A stretch of 64,000 nt of DNA from an uncultured Opitutia bacterium. Lineage in GTDB: Bacteria > Verrucomicrobiota > Verrucomicrobiia > Opitutales > UBA953. The notes under the pieces are model-generated. The model made no database searches. It saw only the letters and a program-made list of their open reading frames with translations, and was not told the DNA's origin. The stretch spans positions 62,001-126,000 of the forward strand of contig CAIOAN010000003.1 of the NCBI GenBank assembly GCA_903855995.1, given 5' to 3'. A program made the translations under genes and the position numbers. The stretch's first letter is position 1, and each line of letters starts with the position of its first letter. Below, piece by piece: positions 8,847-20,241 of the stretch.

Positions 8847-9125
8847 CTAGCCGACGAACTTTCCGTAAAGGAAGACGGCACCGCAGGTTGTCCCGATGGC
8901 TACAAATATGGCCGCGAAGACAAGCCGCGTCACCCGGCTGAGGGATGGAGCGCCAAGCATCATCGCGGCCGTGATTGCCGGCCAAAAGGTCGTTTGCATT
9001 ATCGCGATGGCTACAAATATGGCCGCGAAGAAAAGCCGCGTCACCCGGTTGAAGGATGGAGCGCCTAGCATCATCGCGGCCGTGATAGACGCCCAAAAGA
9101 TCGTTTGCTGGAGGAGGTTGTCCAT
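8847..9125 (-). CDS. Small membrane protein with internal tandem duplication
   Basis: A 92-residue hydrophobic protein built of two near-identical 37-residue units, each of the form TAAMMLGAPS..RVTRL.FAAIFVAI, with short unique ends. Each unit contributes a hydrophobic stretch followed by Arg-Val-Thr-Arg-Leu, so two to four short membrane helices are likely. The DNA duplication is an exact multiple of three (111 bases) and keeps the frame. It starts 6 bases after the pyrD stop and is probably cotranscribed with it. I recognise no family. The preserved frame supports it being real, but the strong DNA similarity also allows a very recent duplication with no selection yet. Confidence 0.55.
   Translation of the reverse strand: MDNLLQQTIFWASITAAMMLGAPSFNRVTRLFFAAIFVAIAIMQTTFWPAITAAMMLGAPSLSRVTRLVFAAIFVAIGTTCGAVFLYGKFVG
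8894..9115. repeat. 111-bp tandem duplication
   Basis: Two adjacent copies (8894-9004 and 9005-9115) share long identical stretches, for example CGATGGCTACAAATATGGCC at the start of each. They differ at scattered positions, and the last dozen or so bases have diverged. The unit length is 37 codons of the overlapping small membrane protein gene. Confidence 0.9.
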
Positions 9126-9131
9126 GGCTGA

Positions 9132-10184
9132 TCAGATCCAGGCGCGCTGACGCCAGGCGAGGCCTTCGTTGATTTCCCGCGCAAGTTCTGGGCCGCGGAA
9201 AACCAGGCCCGAGTAGACCTGTACGAGGCACGCACCTTCGTCCATAAAACGACCGGCGTCTTTGGCGCACACGATACCCCCGCAACCGATGACCGGGATG
9301 CGTCCGGCGGCTTCTTTGACGAGAAAGCGGACGGTCTGCAGCGAGCGTTCCAGCAGCGGGGCGCCGCTGAGGCCGCCCTTGGTGGCGCACGCCTCGGTGC
9401 CCGGCGGGCGTGTAATTGTCGTATTGGTTGCGATGATGCCCGCGAAGCCGCATTCACCGACGACGTTGACGATGTCGATGAGTTGGTTCGGATTCAGGTC
9501 AGGAGAAACTTTCAGCAGCAACGGCACGGGGCCGCCGGCGACGGATTTATTTTCCTGCGCGAGAGTGGAGAGCAGCGTGACGAGCGGGGCGCGGTCCTGC
9601 AGGGCGCGGAGTCCCGGGGTATTTGGGCTGCTGATGTTGACCACGAGATAATCCGCGAAAGGGGCGAGCAACTTGAAGGAAGAAAGGTAGTCTTCGTGCG
9701 CCTTCTCGTTGGCGGTGTCTTTGTTCTTCCCGATGTTGATGCCGAGCGGGCAGACGCGCTGACCGCGCCCAGGCTCGAGGCGCAGGCGATCGCGGAGAGC
9801 GGTGGCGCCGGCGTTGGGGAAGCCGTAGGAATTCACGACGGCCTTGAGGGCGGGGTAGCGAAAGACGCGCGGGCGTTCATTACCGGGCTGAGCCTTCGGG
9901 GTGACGGTACCGACTTCCACGTGGCCGAAGCCGAGGGCGGCCGCGCCGCGCCAGCCAAGGCCGTCTTTGTCGAAGCCAGCGGCGAGGCCGACATGGTTCG
10001 GGAATTTCAAGCCGAAGGCCTCGACGGGTCGGCCGCCTTTCGGGGTGAGCCCGCGCTCCAATAGTGCCCGAATGGGGCCAAGTCGGCCGAGGATACCCAT
10101 GCCACGCAGGCCCACCTGGTGGGCGGTTTCCGGGTCCAAGGCATAGAGGCCCTTGGTGACCACTTGCTCATACAGGAAAGACAT
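9132..10184 (-). CDS. pyrD: Dihydroorotate dehydrogenase, class 2 (quinone)
   Basis: A 350-residue enzyme for the fourth step of pyrimidine synthesis, oxidising dihydroorotate to orotate with membrane quinone. The N-terminal amphipathic helix (MSFLYEQVVTKGLYALDPETAH) marks class 2. GLAAGFDKDG and VGTVTPKAQPGNERPRVFR bind FMN. The catalytic base is the Ser of VNISSPNTPGLR, as in class 2 enzymes, not the Cys of class 1. GCGGIVCAKDAGRFMDEGACLVQVYSGLVF binds the FMN phosphate near the C-terminus. Length is normal. It is followed by the small duplicated membrane protein. Confidence 0.95.
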   Translation of the reverse strand: MSFLYEQVVTKGLYALDPETAHQVGLRGMGILGRLGPIRALLERGLTPKGGRPVEAFGLKFPNHVGLAAGFDKDGLGWRGAAALGFGHVEVGTVTPKAQPGNERPRVFRYPALKAVVNSYGFPNAGATALRDRLRLEPGRGQRVCPLGINIGKNKDTANEKAHEDYLSSFKLLAPFADYLVVNISSPNTPGLRALQDRAPLVTLLSTLAQENKSVAGGPVPLLLKVSPDLNPNQLIDIVNVVGECGFAGIIATNTTITRPPGTEACATKGGLSGAPLLERSLQTVRFLVKEAAGRIPVIGCGGIVCAKDAGRFMDEGACLVQVYSGLVFRGPELAREINEGLAWRQRAWI

Positions 10185-10293
10185 GTCGGTGAGTTAAGGG
10201 AGGAATGGGCGGAAGGAAAGCGGAGAAGCCCCCTTTCGGCGGACTTGCCGACCCCTCTTGACTCCCGCCCAGACTTGGCCAAACCACCCTCCC

Positions 10294-11052
10294 ATGGCTG
10301 TGACTACCTCTAAACTCCTTTGGTGCACCATCCGCTTCAAAGAGAAGGAAGGAAACTGGTGGGTGAAGGAAAACTCCGACCCCAAGCATTATGAGCCCGA
10401 CGGGCTCGGCATCCTCGATCCCTTCCAGTTCCCCTGGGTGTTGGACATGATGGACCCGCTGCGCGAATACGGCCTCTCCAATGAAATCCTCGAAGCGGCC
10501 TTCGTGCCCTTCCAAGCGCAGGATATCGAGAAGGACAAGGATCAGACCGTCCGCCTCGTCCGCGTCGCCGAACATATCCTCGATTGCGAGGAGCAGCTTT
10601 TCGCCCTGCCCAACGTGAAGGACGGCGACAAGGGTGCCTACGCCGACTTCCTGGAGCATATCATGCGCCTGCGCGTGAAGCTCATCAACGATACGATCAA
10701 GCTCGAGCAGAAGCTCACCGTCGAAGACGTGGATGAACAGCTGAGCGAATTGCGCAACCAGGCCATGATCGAAGGTCGCGACATCCATCCTTTCGAAGAA
10801 ATCACCGACATCCTGGAATTCGTCCCGCAGGGCCATGAGGTCCCCGGCGATGATGACGATGATGACAAGCCCGCCCGTCCGCAGGGTGCAGCCGAAGACA
10901 TCGCCGACCTGCCCGACGTCGAAGAAGTCGACAAGGACATGGAGAAGAATCTCCGCTGGGATGACGAAGAAGAGCCGACCGAAGAAGGGGGTGCCGAAGG
11001 CGGCCCCGAAGGCGGTAAGCCCCCTGGCAAGTCCTCGGGTCGTCGCCGCTAA
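10294..11052 (+). CDS. Uncharacterised protein with acidic low-complexity tail
   Basis: A 252-residue soluble protein that I do not recognise. Residues 1-165 look folded, with WCTIRFKEKEGNWWVKE at the N-terminus and helical stretches further on (QTVRLVRVAEHILDCEEQLFAL, DFLEHIMRLRVKLINDTIKLEQ). The last third is low-complexity and highly acidic (a run of six Asp, then many Glu, Gly and Pro) and ends in a short basic patch GRRR. ATG 10294 is preferred to an upstream in-frame start because the added residues come from the promoter region. A TTGACT hexamer lies at 10258-10263, a plausible -35. Monocistronic; convergent with the retropepsin-like gene. Confidence 0.75.
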   Translation: MAVTTSKLLWCTIRFKEKEGNWWVKENSDPKHYEPDGLGILDPFQFPWVLDMMDPLREYGLSNEILEAAFVPFQAQDIEKDKDQTVRLVRVAEHILDCEEQLFALPNVKDGDKGAYADFLEHIMRLRVKLINDTIKLEQKLTVEDVDEQLSELRNQAMIEGRDIHPFEEITDILEFVPQGHEVPGDDDDDDKPARPQGAAEDIADLPDVEEVDKDMEKNLRWDDEEEPTEEGGAEGGPEGGKPPGKSSGRRR

Positions 11053-11058
11053 GCGAGG

Positions 11059-11928
11059 CTACTTCACCGTCTCTCCCTGGGTCTTCGGCGCAACTTGCGA
11101 TTCGAAGAGCCAGAGGCGGCGCGTAGCCATGTCCACCGCGATCGGGTGGGCGCGCAGAAAGTCGTCGCCCAGCAGGTTGTGCTCCTGGTCGCGGATAAAT
11201 TCGACGTTCGTGAGCGGGGCTCCGCCGATACGCAGGGACTTGATCTGGCAGACCTCTACTTTGGTGAGGCTCGTGCTGCGCACGGTGGCCACCGGCAGGT
11301 AGCCGCGGAACTCGGTGGTGCCGCGGAACTTCATCGAGCTCATGTATGATTTCGAGGCACCGGAATCGACGATCATCGGCACCTTGGCGCCGTCGACCTC
11401 GATGTTGACGCCGCAATGCCCGCCGCGGCTGTAGCAAGGGACTTCGTGGGCGGCCGAGGTGTCGGGGATCTTGCCCAGAATCATGATCTTGTTGGTGAGA
11501 TCCATGTAGAATGGCCGGGCGAAAAGAATATCCGCACCCAGCAGGCCGTCGATCTGCATGCCGTCGAGCGGCATGATGGCGACGTGGAAGTCTTTCCAGG
11601 ACGCCTCACCGGCATCGAGCTTCTCGACGAGTCCGTAGGTGGATTCACTTTTGCCGGAATTGCCCATGCTCGGGACGGTGAAGGCCGCCTCGACGCCGCA
11701 GCGGGCCGCGGCTTGCGGCGTGATGACGGCGCTGCCCTGGCAGCCGGTGTCGACGCCCATGAGCGCATCGACGCCGTTGATCTTCACGCGGATCGTCGGG
11801 ATCGATTTGATACGCAGGCGAAAGGTCGCCATGCCGTCCTTCGGAAACTCATCCTTCGGCTTATTGACCTCCTGGGCGGCCAGGACGACGGCGAGGCAGA
11901 GGCTGAGGCTGGTGAACAGGATTCTCAT
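11059..11928 (-). CDS. Secreted retropepsin-like aspartyl protease
   Basis: A 289-residue protein with signal peptide MRILFTSLSLCLAVVLAAQ. It carries two aspartyl-protease half-sites: GVDTGCQGSAV (D60) and IVDSGASKSYM (D188), each followed by a hydrophobic-hydrophobic-Gly segment (DGLLGADIL; HNLLGDDFL). Having both lobes in one chain means it could act as a monomer, unlike dimeric retropepsins. The second site reads D-S-G, which also occurs in active clan AA enzymes. The start at 11928 gives a good signal peptide; the 14-residue longer form does not. The substrate is unknown. It lies about 60 bases downstream of lnt, in the same direction. Confidence 0.85.
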   Translation of the reverse strand: MRILFTSLSLCLAVVLAAQEVNKPKDEFPKDGMATFRLRIKSIPTIRVKINGVDALMGVDTGCQGSAVITPQAAARCGVEAAFTVPSMGNSGKSESTYGLVEKLDAGEASWKDFHVAIMPLDGMQIDGLLGADILFARPFYMDLTNKIMILGKIPDTSAAHEVPCYSRGGHCGVNIEVDGAKVPMIVDSGASKSYMSSMKFRGTTEFRGYLPVATVRSTSLTKVEVCQIKSLRIGGAPLTNVEFIRDQEHNLLGDDFLRAHPIAVDMATRRLWLFESQVAPKTQGETVK

Positions 11929-12030
11929 GGCTGGCCTGGGTGAGCGTGGGAGGGGAATGGTTTCAATCATTCCGGGGTGCGTCTACCTTGGCGGCAAACC
12001 GAGGGAGGTCGACAAGGACTTGCGGGTTTT

Positions 12031-13643
12031 TCAGACGCCGGCCGAGCTCTTCCGCCGCCGCCACACGTAGGCGAGCGCACAGAAGACCCCGCCGAGGCCC
12101 ACAGCCCAATCGCCATGGCGTACCCAGAAAGTCTGGCGGGCTCCGGGCACGACCTGGACGGCCGCGGCGGTCTTGCCCCCGCGGAAGTAGATGCTGCCTT
12201 GCTCGGTGAGCGGGGTGGCGCGTCCGAAGGGATCGATGGTGCCACTCCAGCCGGCATTGCCGCAACGCAGCATCGGGAGATGCGTCGAAGCGGCGGCGAG
12301 GATGGAATGTGCGACGTGCTGGTAGGCGCCGGCCTCGCGCCCGTACCACGCGTCGTTCGTGATGACGATCAGGAGGTTGGCGCCGGCGAGGGCATGCTCG
12401 CGGGCCAGTTCCGGAAACACGTCCTCATAGCAGATCAACGCGCCGGCCATGAAGGTATCCCCGCGTCGCGTGGTGAGAGGGAGTAATGAGGCGGAGGTCC
12501 CGGCGATGCAGTCTTCGTCGATCGGGACGACTTTGCGGAGCGGCAGGAAATCAGCAAAGGGCACGTATTCGCCGAACGGCACGAGGTGGCGCTTGGCGTA
12601 AACGGGCTTCTGCAGTCCCTCGGTGGTGATAATCGCCACGCCGTTGGCGTAGCCGGCTCCACGGTGATCGATGGCGCCGATGACCAGCGGGGTGTCGACG
12701 GCTTTCGCTAGGCTGGTGAGGCGCTGCAGGTAGCCTTCGCTCTCGAGCGAGAGCGGCAACGCCGCTTCGGGCCACAGGATGAAATCTGGTTTCTGGCTCG
12801 CTGCCGCGAAGGTGAGCCGGCCGATGGTTTCGATATGATCCTGCAACCGGGCGGAGTCCCATTTGGCGTTGGGATTAAAGTCGGTCTGGACGATGCCCGC
12901 GCGCACGTCCTTGGTTCCGAATGGCTTTGTGTCTGCATTGAGCAGCACGGCGAGGAACGCGAGCGCCACGGGCAGTAGGCCGAGATATAGCTCGGGGGTG
13001 AGGCGATGCAGCCACGCGGTCGGGCCCACGGGGCCCCGCATGTTTTCTTCGCGATAAAACGCGATCAGCCGCACGATCCAGCGGGCAAACCCGAGGTTAA
13101 AAAGCACGAGGACGATGGATAACCCGATCGGGCCGACCCACGCACACAGGCTGAGCATCACGGGGTTGCCGACTTGGGACGCGGAAAATGGCAGCCATCC
13201 GAAACCTGTGGCGAAGGTCGAGCGTGTCCACTCCAGCAGGCCCCATGCGCCGGCAAGTCCGAGCAGCGCGAGGAGTCGGGCGGGCAGGCCGGCGTCGTTG
13301 CACGCCGGGAAGAGCCAGCGCAAGGCGAGCAGCCACAGGAAGTGGTAGAGCGCGCAGTATGCCGTGAGCAGGACGAGCCCGATCCAGCCCAGCGGCGGAT
13401 AGACGTGGCGGAGCCAGATCAGCAGGCCGATCCAAAGAACCCAGCCCGTGACCCAGCCGGCGCGACGCCAGGTTTTCCAGTCAGGATTACGGGCCGCGAC
13501 GAGCGCTGCCGGTACGAGTGCGATGAAAGCGCAGAACGGATGGCCGACGGGACCGAAAGAAAAGAAAAGCAACAGCGCGGTCAGCGAGGTTCCCGCCCAG
13601 ACCAGCCAGGCGTCGGAACGTTCGCCGCTCGTCGCCGGTACGG

Positions 13644-13647
<4 letters not shown>
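12031..13647 (-). CDS. lnt: Apolipoprotein N-acyltransferase
   Basis: A 538-residue inner-membrane enzyme that adds the third acyl chain to lipoproteins. An N-terminal half of about seven hydrophobic segments precedes a periplasmic nitrilase-fold domain. The catalytic triad is visible: E294 (ILWPEAALP), K352 (AKRHLVPFGEY) and C406 (ALICYEDVFPEL). ATG 13647 overlaps the secA stop as ATGA, so translation is coupled to secA; the longer frame would run into secA. A final transmembrane helix (WAVGLGGVFCALAYVW) re-enters the membrane. Together with the LolC/E-LolD genes it implies a full triacylated-lipoprotein pathway. Confidence 0.95.
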
Positions 13648-16655
<3,008 letters not shown>

Positions 16656-16780
16656 GGGTCCGGGCGCGAGAGGTAGCAAACCCCGACCCGACCCCCCGGG
16701 GCAAGCCTTGACTCGGGTTGTTCACAGTGGGTTTTCCGCCTTGCGGCTGGCTTCCAGCCCTCAAGATGGGTTGCACGCCC

Positions 16781-17698
16781 ATGGCAGAAAACGTCCTTAT
16801 CCTCGGAACCGGTTGCGCCGGCCTCACCGCCGCCATTTACGCCGCCCGTGCCGGCCTCGCCCCTTTGGTGCTGGAGGGCGGCCAGCCCGGCGGCCAGCTG
16901 ACCACGACCTCCGAGGTCGAGAACTTCCCTGGCTTCGTCCATGGCGTCGATGGCAACGAGTTGATCACGAACATGAAGGGCCAGGCGGAACGCTTCGGTG
17001 CCAAGTTCGCCTGGGATCGCATCGACTCGGTCGATTTCTCCGGCCCGATCAAGAAGCTCAAGGGCGGCGAAGCCACCTATGAAGCCAAGGCGGTAATCAT
17101 CGCCACGGGGGCCTCGCCGCGCCTGCTGGGCATTCCCGGCGAGAAACAATATTACGGCGGCAATGGCGTCACGACCTGTGCGACCTGCGACGGCGCTTTC
17201 TATCGCAACGTCCCGGTCGCCGTCGTCGGCGGCGGTGACTCCGCCTGCGAAGAAGCCCTCTTCCTGACCCGCTTCGCTTCGAAGGTCTACCTCGTGCATC
17301 GTCGCGATAGTTTCCGTGCCTCGGAAATCATGGTCCAGCGCGTCAAGGCCCACGAAAAAATCGAGCTGGTGCTGAATGTCAGCCCGACCGAAGTCCTTGG
17401 CGACACCAAGGTTCACACGCTGCGTGTAATCGAGAAGTCCGGCGCCGCGCGCGATCTCGCCGTGAAGTGCGTCTTCGTCGCCATCGGTCACGTGCCCAAT
17501 TCCCAGGCCTTTACGCCGGCTCTCGAAGTCGACGAAGGCGGTTATTTCATTGCTGGAGCCAACACGGTCAGCACCAAGGTCCCCGGGGTTTTTGTCGCGG
17601 GAGATTGCTCGGATCACGTGTATCGCCAGGCCATCACTGCCGCTGGCATGGGTTGTCGCGCCGCGATCGAAGCCGAGCGCTGGTTGGCGGGGCACTGA
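16781..17698 (+). CDS. trxB: Thioredoxin reductase
   Basis: A 305-residue flavoprotein that passes electrons from NADPH to thioredoxin. It has the N-terminal FAD motif [21 protein letters not shown], the redox-active CATC (residues 133-136), an NADPH motif [18 protein letters not shown] and the C-terminal FAD motif [27 protein letters not shown]. The first motif reads GTGCAG where GSGPAG is usual. ATG 16781 gives [11 protein letters not shown]; longer in-frame starts extend into the secA/trxB intergenic region, where a TTGACT hexamer (16707-16712) may be a -35. A repeat array follows the gene. Confidence 0.94.
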   Translation: MAENVLILGTGCAGLTAAIYAARAGLAPLVLEGGQPGGQLTTTSEVENFPGFVHGVDGNELITNMKGQAERFGAKFAWDRIDSVDFSGPIKKLKGGEATYEAKAVIIATGASPRLLGIPGEKQYYGGNGVTTCATCDGAFYRNVPVAVVGGGDSACEEALFLTRFASKVYLVHRRDSFRASEIMVQRVKAHEKIELVLNVSPTEVLGDTKVHTLRVIEKSGAARDLAVKCVFVAIGHVPNSQAFTPALEVDEGGYFIAGANTVSTKVPGVFVAGDCSDHVYRQAITAAGMGCRAAIEAERWLAGH

Positions 17699-18575
17699 GC
17701 GTCGCGGCGGAGTCGCAAGGCCTAGGTATCAGCGGTTGGCGGTTAGCGGTTGGGAAAATGCATCGAGGTAGGGATGTGATGACATCGCATCCGTTCGAGA
17801 CCGCAGGTGAGACTTCGTCGAATCTCATCCGCTGGCTCCCGATGCCGATAGCCGTTGGCTGAAATGCCGTCTCCCGTATGGCCGATGCCCCGGTGGCCGT
17901 CACCCGTCACCTGAAAATAAATCCCCAGCCAATCATCCGGTTTCCGGTCTCCCCTTGAGCTTTTAATTACGCCGATCTTTCGGGTATCAGGCCCGGGACC
18001 TGCACCTGAACCTGAATACCCGCACCAGGCACCCGATGGCCGAGACCCGGGACCCGAAATTGTATCTACCCGCCACCCGCCACCTGAGGCTGCCACCCGC
18101 CACCCGAAACGAATCCTGTCCCGAGGGTAGGGGCGTGGCTTCGCCGCGCCCTCCGCAAAGGAGTGCACGATGAATCGTGCCCCTACCATGGTTCGCCCTG
18201 CGGCGAAATCGATGCAGCTATGTCGTGACGCGGTCCCGACCCTGCCCGATGCCGACTCCCGATACCCGATGGCTGAAATGCCGTCTCCCGAACGGCCGAT
18301 GCCCCGGTGGCCGACACCCGTCACCTTTGTCTGAATATGCGGATGCGATGTCATCGCATCCCTACCCGATGTATCTCCCGCCACCCGCCACCTGAGGCTG
18401 CCACCCGCCACCCGAAACGAATGCAATCATCCGGTTTCCGGTCTCCTTTGGGTTTGGTTCTCTGTCGCGAGGTAGGGGCGCCACTGCGTGGCGTCCGTGC
18501 GAGGCCGAGGGTGCGGGCATGTTCAGGCCAACCAAACATTCGGGAGGTCGTTTTAATGGTTTTATTGTATAGTTA
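17699..18575. repeat. Mosaic intergenic repeat array between trxB and the LemA gene
   Basis: No convincing gene lies in these 877 bases; they are short dispersed repeats. They include a gcggttggcggttagcggtt tract (about 17731-17753) and GGTAGGG hairpin units at 17767-17795, 18126-18187 (62 bp composite), 18221-18246, 18341-18366 and 18471-18497. GGTGGC-type blocks (written CCACCCGCCACC) lie at about 18069-18110 and 18377-18418. A 56-bp direct repeat occupies 17857-17912 and 18271-18326, and copies of ATCCGGTTTCCGGTCTCC lie at about 17935 and 18428. The same modules recur at other loci. A TATAGT at 18568-18573 could be a -10 for the following gene. Confidence 0.85.
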
Positions 18576-20003
18576 ATGGAGATATCGAAGGCTAAGTTGG
18601 ATTCGATCGTCCGATGCCATATAGACCTCGCTATGGGCTTCGCTGGCGATAGGTCTTTAGGTGTGCCCCCATTAGAAAACCTAGTGCAAGCTGCCCTGGT
18701 TCTCCCGTTATCCTGGGCGGCGCTAAAGGTTGCCCTGAATTTTAAACGGAAGCAGCGCTTGCTCGACGATACGCCGAAATCCAAGGCGCTCGGGGTCTTC
18801 ATTGGCGAGGTCGAGGTCGAGGGCGTTTGCGTCAGCGAAGATCCAAAACGACCTCCCTTTATCAGTTATCTAGCCATGTCCTCTTGTGTGTACTGCCGCT
18901 GGGAGGTCGTCGAGCATTTCGGCCACGGAACAGGCGTCGGCGTGGAAGTTGTCGCTTCCGGCTGCCAGGCGGGAGGATTCCATCTTAAGGATGAAACGGG
19001 ATATATCTTGGTAAACCCAGCGGGGGCCCAAATCGAAGCCTGTGAAATTTTTAACAGAACGGTGTCTAAAAGTGATCCACTTTATTACGCCAAAGGCCCG
19101 CGGAGGGCAGTCGAGGGCTCCACGGATAAGCGTACGTTCACCGAGCATGCGTTGACCGTGGGCATGAAAGTTTTTATCCGTGGACGAGCGAGCGAGCGCC
19201 CCGACGTGGTGGCGGCCCAGATTGCCTGGGAAAAACAAGCAGACATATTCAGTATCTCGTACCGAGGAGAAGGGTCCATCAGAGAAGCGATGTCTTGGAA
19301 GGCAATGCGTTGGGATTTCACGGGGTGGTTCGTTTCTTTTAATGCCGTACTGGTCGCGTGCGTTGGGCTGGGACCTGTCTTTAAGGTATACCTCGGTTTT
19401 TTAATCACGCTTGCTGATAAACATGACCACACCGCGGAAATGCTCATTGAAGGGTGGGCGGTAGTGTCTCCCTACCTTCCACATGGAATCATCATTGGGG
19501 TGAGCCTCTATCTGCTGGCGCGGGTCGTGGGCTGGGTCTGGATGGCCTTTAATAGCATCATCGGCCTCCGCAATCGCGTGGCGCAGGCATACTCGCTCAT
19601 CGATGTGCAGTTAAAGCGTCGCACGGACCTGATTGGGCGCTTCGTGGCCTGTGTGGAGGGCTTCCGTGAACATGAGGCCTCAGTGCAGACGTTGGTGACC
19701 GCAATGCGGGCACAGGCCGGCGGTGGTGCGGTGAAGGCGCTCGCCCCCAGCATCCTCGCCGTCATCGAAAGCTACCCGGAGATCCGCGCACTGGCGTTGT
19801 TTAATGACCTGAGCAAGCAGCTCATTGAGACCGAAGACCGCATCGCCTTGGCTCGTGGTTATCACAACAACATCGCGACGTTCTATAACACTCGTCTCGA
19901 GCGTGTCCCGGATCGCTACATGGCGGGCTTGGTCAAGATGAAGCCCGAGGCATTGTTTGAAGCCGAGGGTTTCACCTACCACCCGGCAACGGTGGCGTTC
20001 TGA
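18576..20003 (+). CDS. GIDE-domain/LemA-domain membrane protein
   Basis: A 475-residue protein. Residues about 65-230 resemble the GIDE domain (E3 ubiquitin ligase-associated, here without a RING): GVFIGEVEVEGVCVSEDP, CVYCRWEVVEHF, GYILVNPAGAQIE. Two transmembrane segments follow (about 255-285 and 305-328). The last 140 residues are a LemA domain: AYSLIDVQLKRRTDLIGRFV, YPEIRALALFNDLSKQLIETE, IALARGYHNNIATFYNTRLE. GIDE-LemA fusions occur in bacteria with unknown role at the membrane. The first half of the gene is visibly richer in A+T than its neighbours, and repeat arrays flank it, which suggests later acquisition. ATG 18576 is the only good start. Confidence 0.8.
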   Translation: MEISKAKLDSIVRCHIDLAMGFAGDRSLGVPPLENLVQAALVLPLSWAALKVALNFKRKQRLLDDTPKSKALGVFIGEVEVEGVCVSEDPKRPPFISYLAMSSCVYCRWEVVEHFGHGTGVGVEVVASGCQAGGFHLKDETGYILVNPAGAQIEACEIFNRTVSKSDPLYYAKGPRRAVEGSTDKRTFTEHALTVGMKVFIRGRASERPDVVAAQIAWEKQADIFSISYRGEGSIREAMSWKAMRWDFTGWFVSFNAVLVACVGLGPVFKVYLGFLITLADKHDHTAEMLIEGWAVVSPYLPHGIIIGVSLYLLARVVGWVWMAFNSIIGLRNRVAQAYSLIDVQLKRRTDLIGRFVACVEGFREHEASVQTLVTAMRAQAGGGAVKALAPSILAVIESYPEIRALALFNDLSKQLIETEDRIALARGYHNNIATFYNTRLERVPDRYMAGLVKMKPEALFEAEGFTYHPATVAF

Positions 20004-20054
20004 TGAGGCCAGCCATTCCTCCGGTTCCCGGTCCTCCTTTGGTTGCTGTCGTTA

Positions 20055-20143
20055 GGTAGGGACGGCTCTCTGAGCCGTCCGTTCGCCGCGCGAGGTCTGG
20101 GTGTCGTTCGGGTTAACGGCGGGCTCGGAGAGCCCGCCCTACC
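20055..20143. repeat. GGTAGGG composite hairpin element, 89 bp
   Basis: The element begins GGTAGGG and ends CCCTACC. Near its left end is the hairpin ACGGCTC-TCT-GAGCCGT, near its right end CGGGCTC-GGA-GAGCCCG. It is the reverse arrangement of the two 94-bp repeats around the toxin-antitoxin pair, diverged in the middle. It lies between the convergent LemA and ilvB genes. Confidence 0.9.
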
Positions 20144-20157
20144 TCTTGAATCCATGC

Positions 20158-20182
20158 AAAAATAAAGGGCGCTTACGCGCCC
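20158..20182 (-). terminator. Rho-independent terminator of ilvB
   Basis: Read on the minus strand, a perfect 6-bp stem GGGCGC-GTAA-GCGCCC is followed by TTTATTTTT. It lies about 50 bases beyond the ilvB stop in the direction of ilvB transcription. Confidence 0.75.
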
Positions 20183-20198
20183 CTGTTTATTCTCCCCT

Positions 20199-20241
20199 TG
20201 CCCACGTGCCCCCTCGAAATAATCCCTGCAGGATTATTTCG
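20199..20241. repeat. TTGCCCACGTGCCCCCT module with stop-codon hairpin of ilvB
   Basis: A TTGCCCACGTGCCCCCT module abuts an 11-bp perfect stem CGAAATAATCC / GGATTATTTCG (20215-20225 and 20231-20241, 5-base loop). The right arm contains the last codons and the TAA stop of ilvB. The same module beside a stop-codon hairpin recurs at the M42 peptidase and, in variant form, at phrB. Confidence 0.85.

Noticed and set aside
17699-18575. Possible CRISPR array
   Set aside because: The repeats are of several kinds, unevenly spaced and in both orientations; there are no regular spacers and no cas genes.
18362-18802. Short open frames within repeat arrays (also 42243-42557, 43323-43634, 26402-26665)
   Set aside because: They exist because the repeats are GC-rich and lack stops; Pro/Ala/Thr/His/Arg-rich peptides recur only where the DNA repeat recurs.
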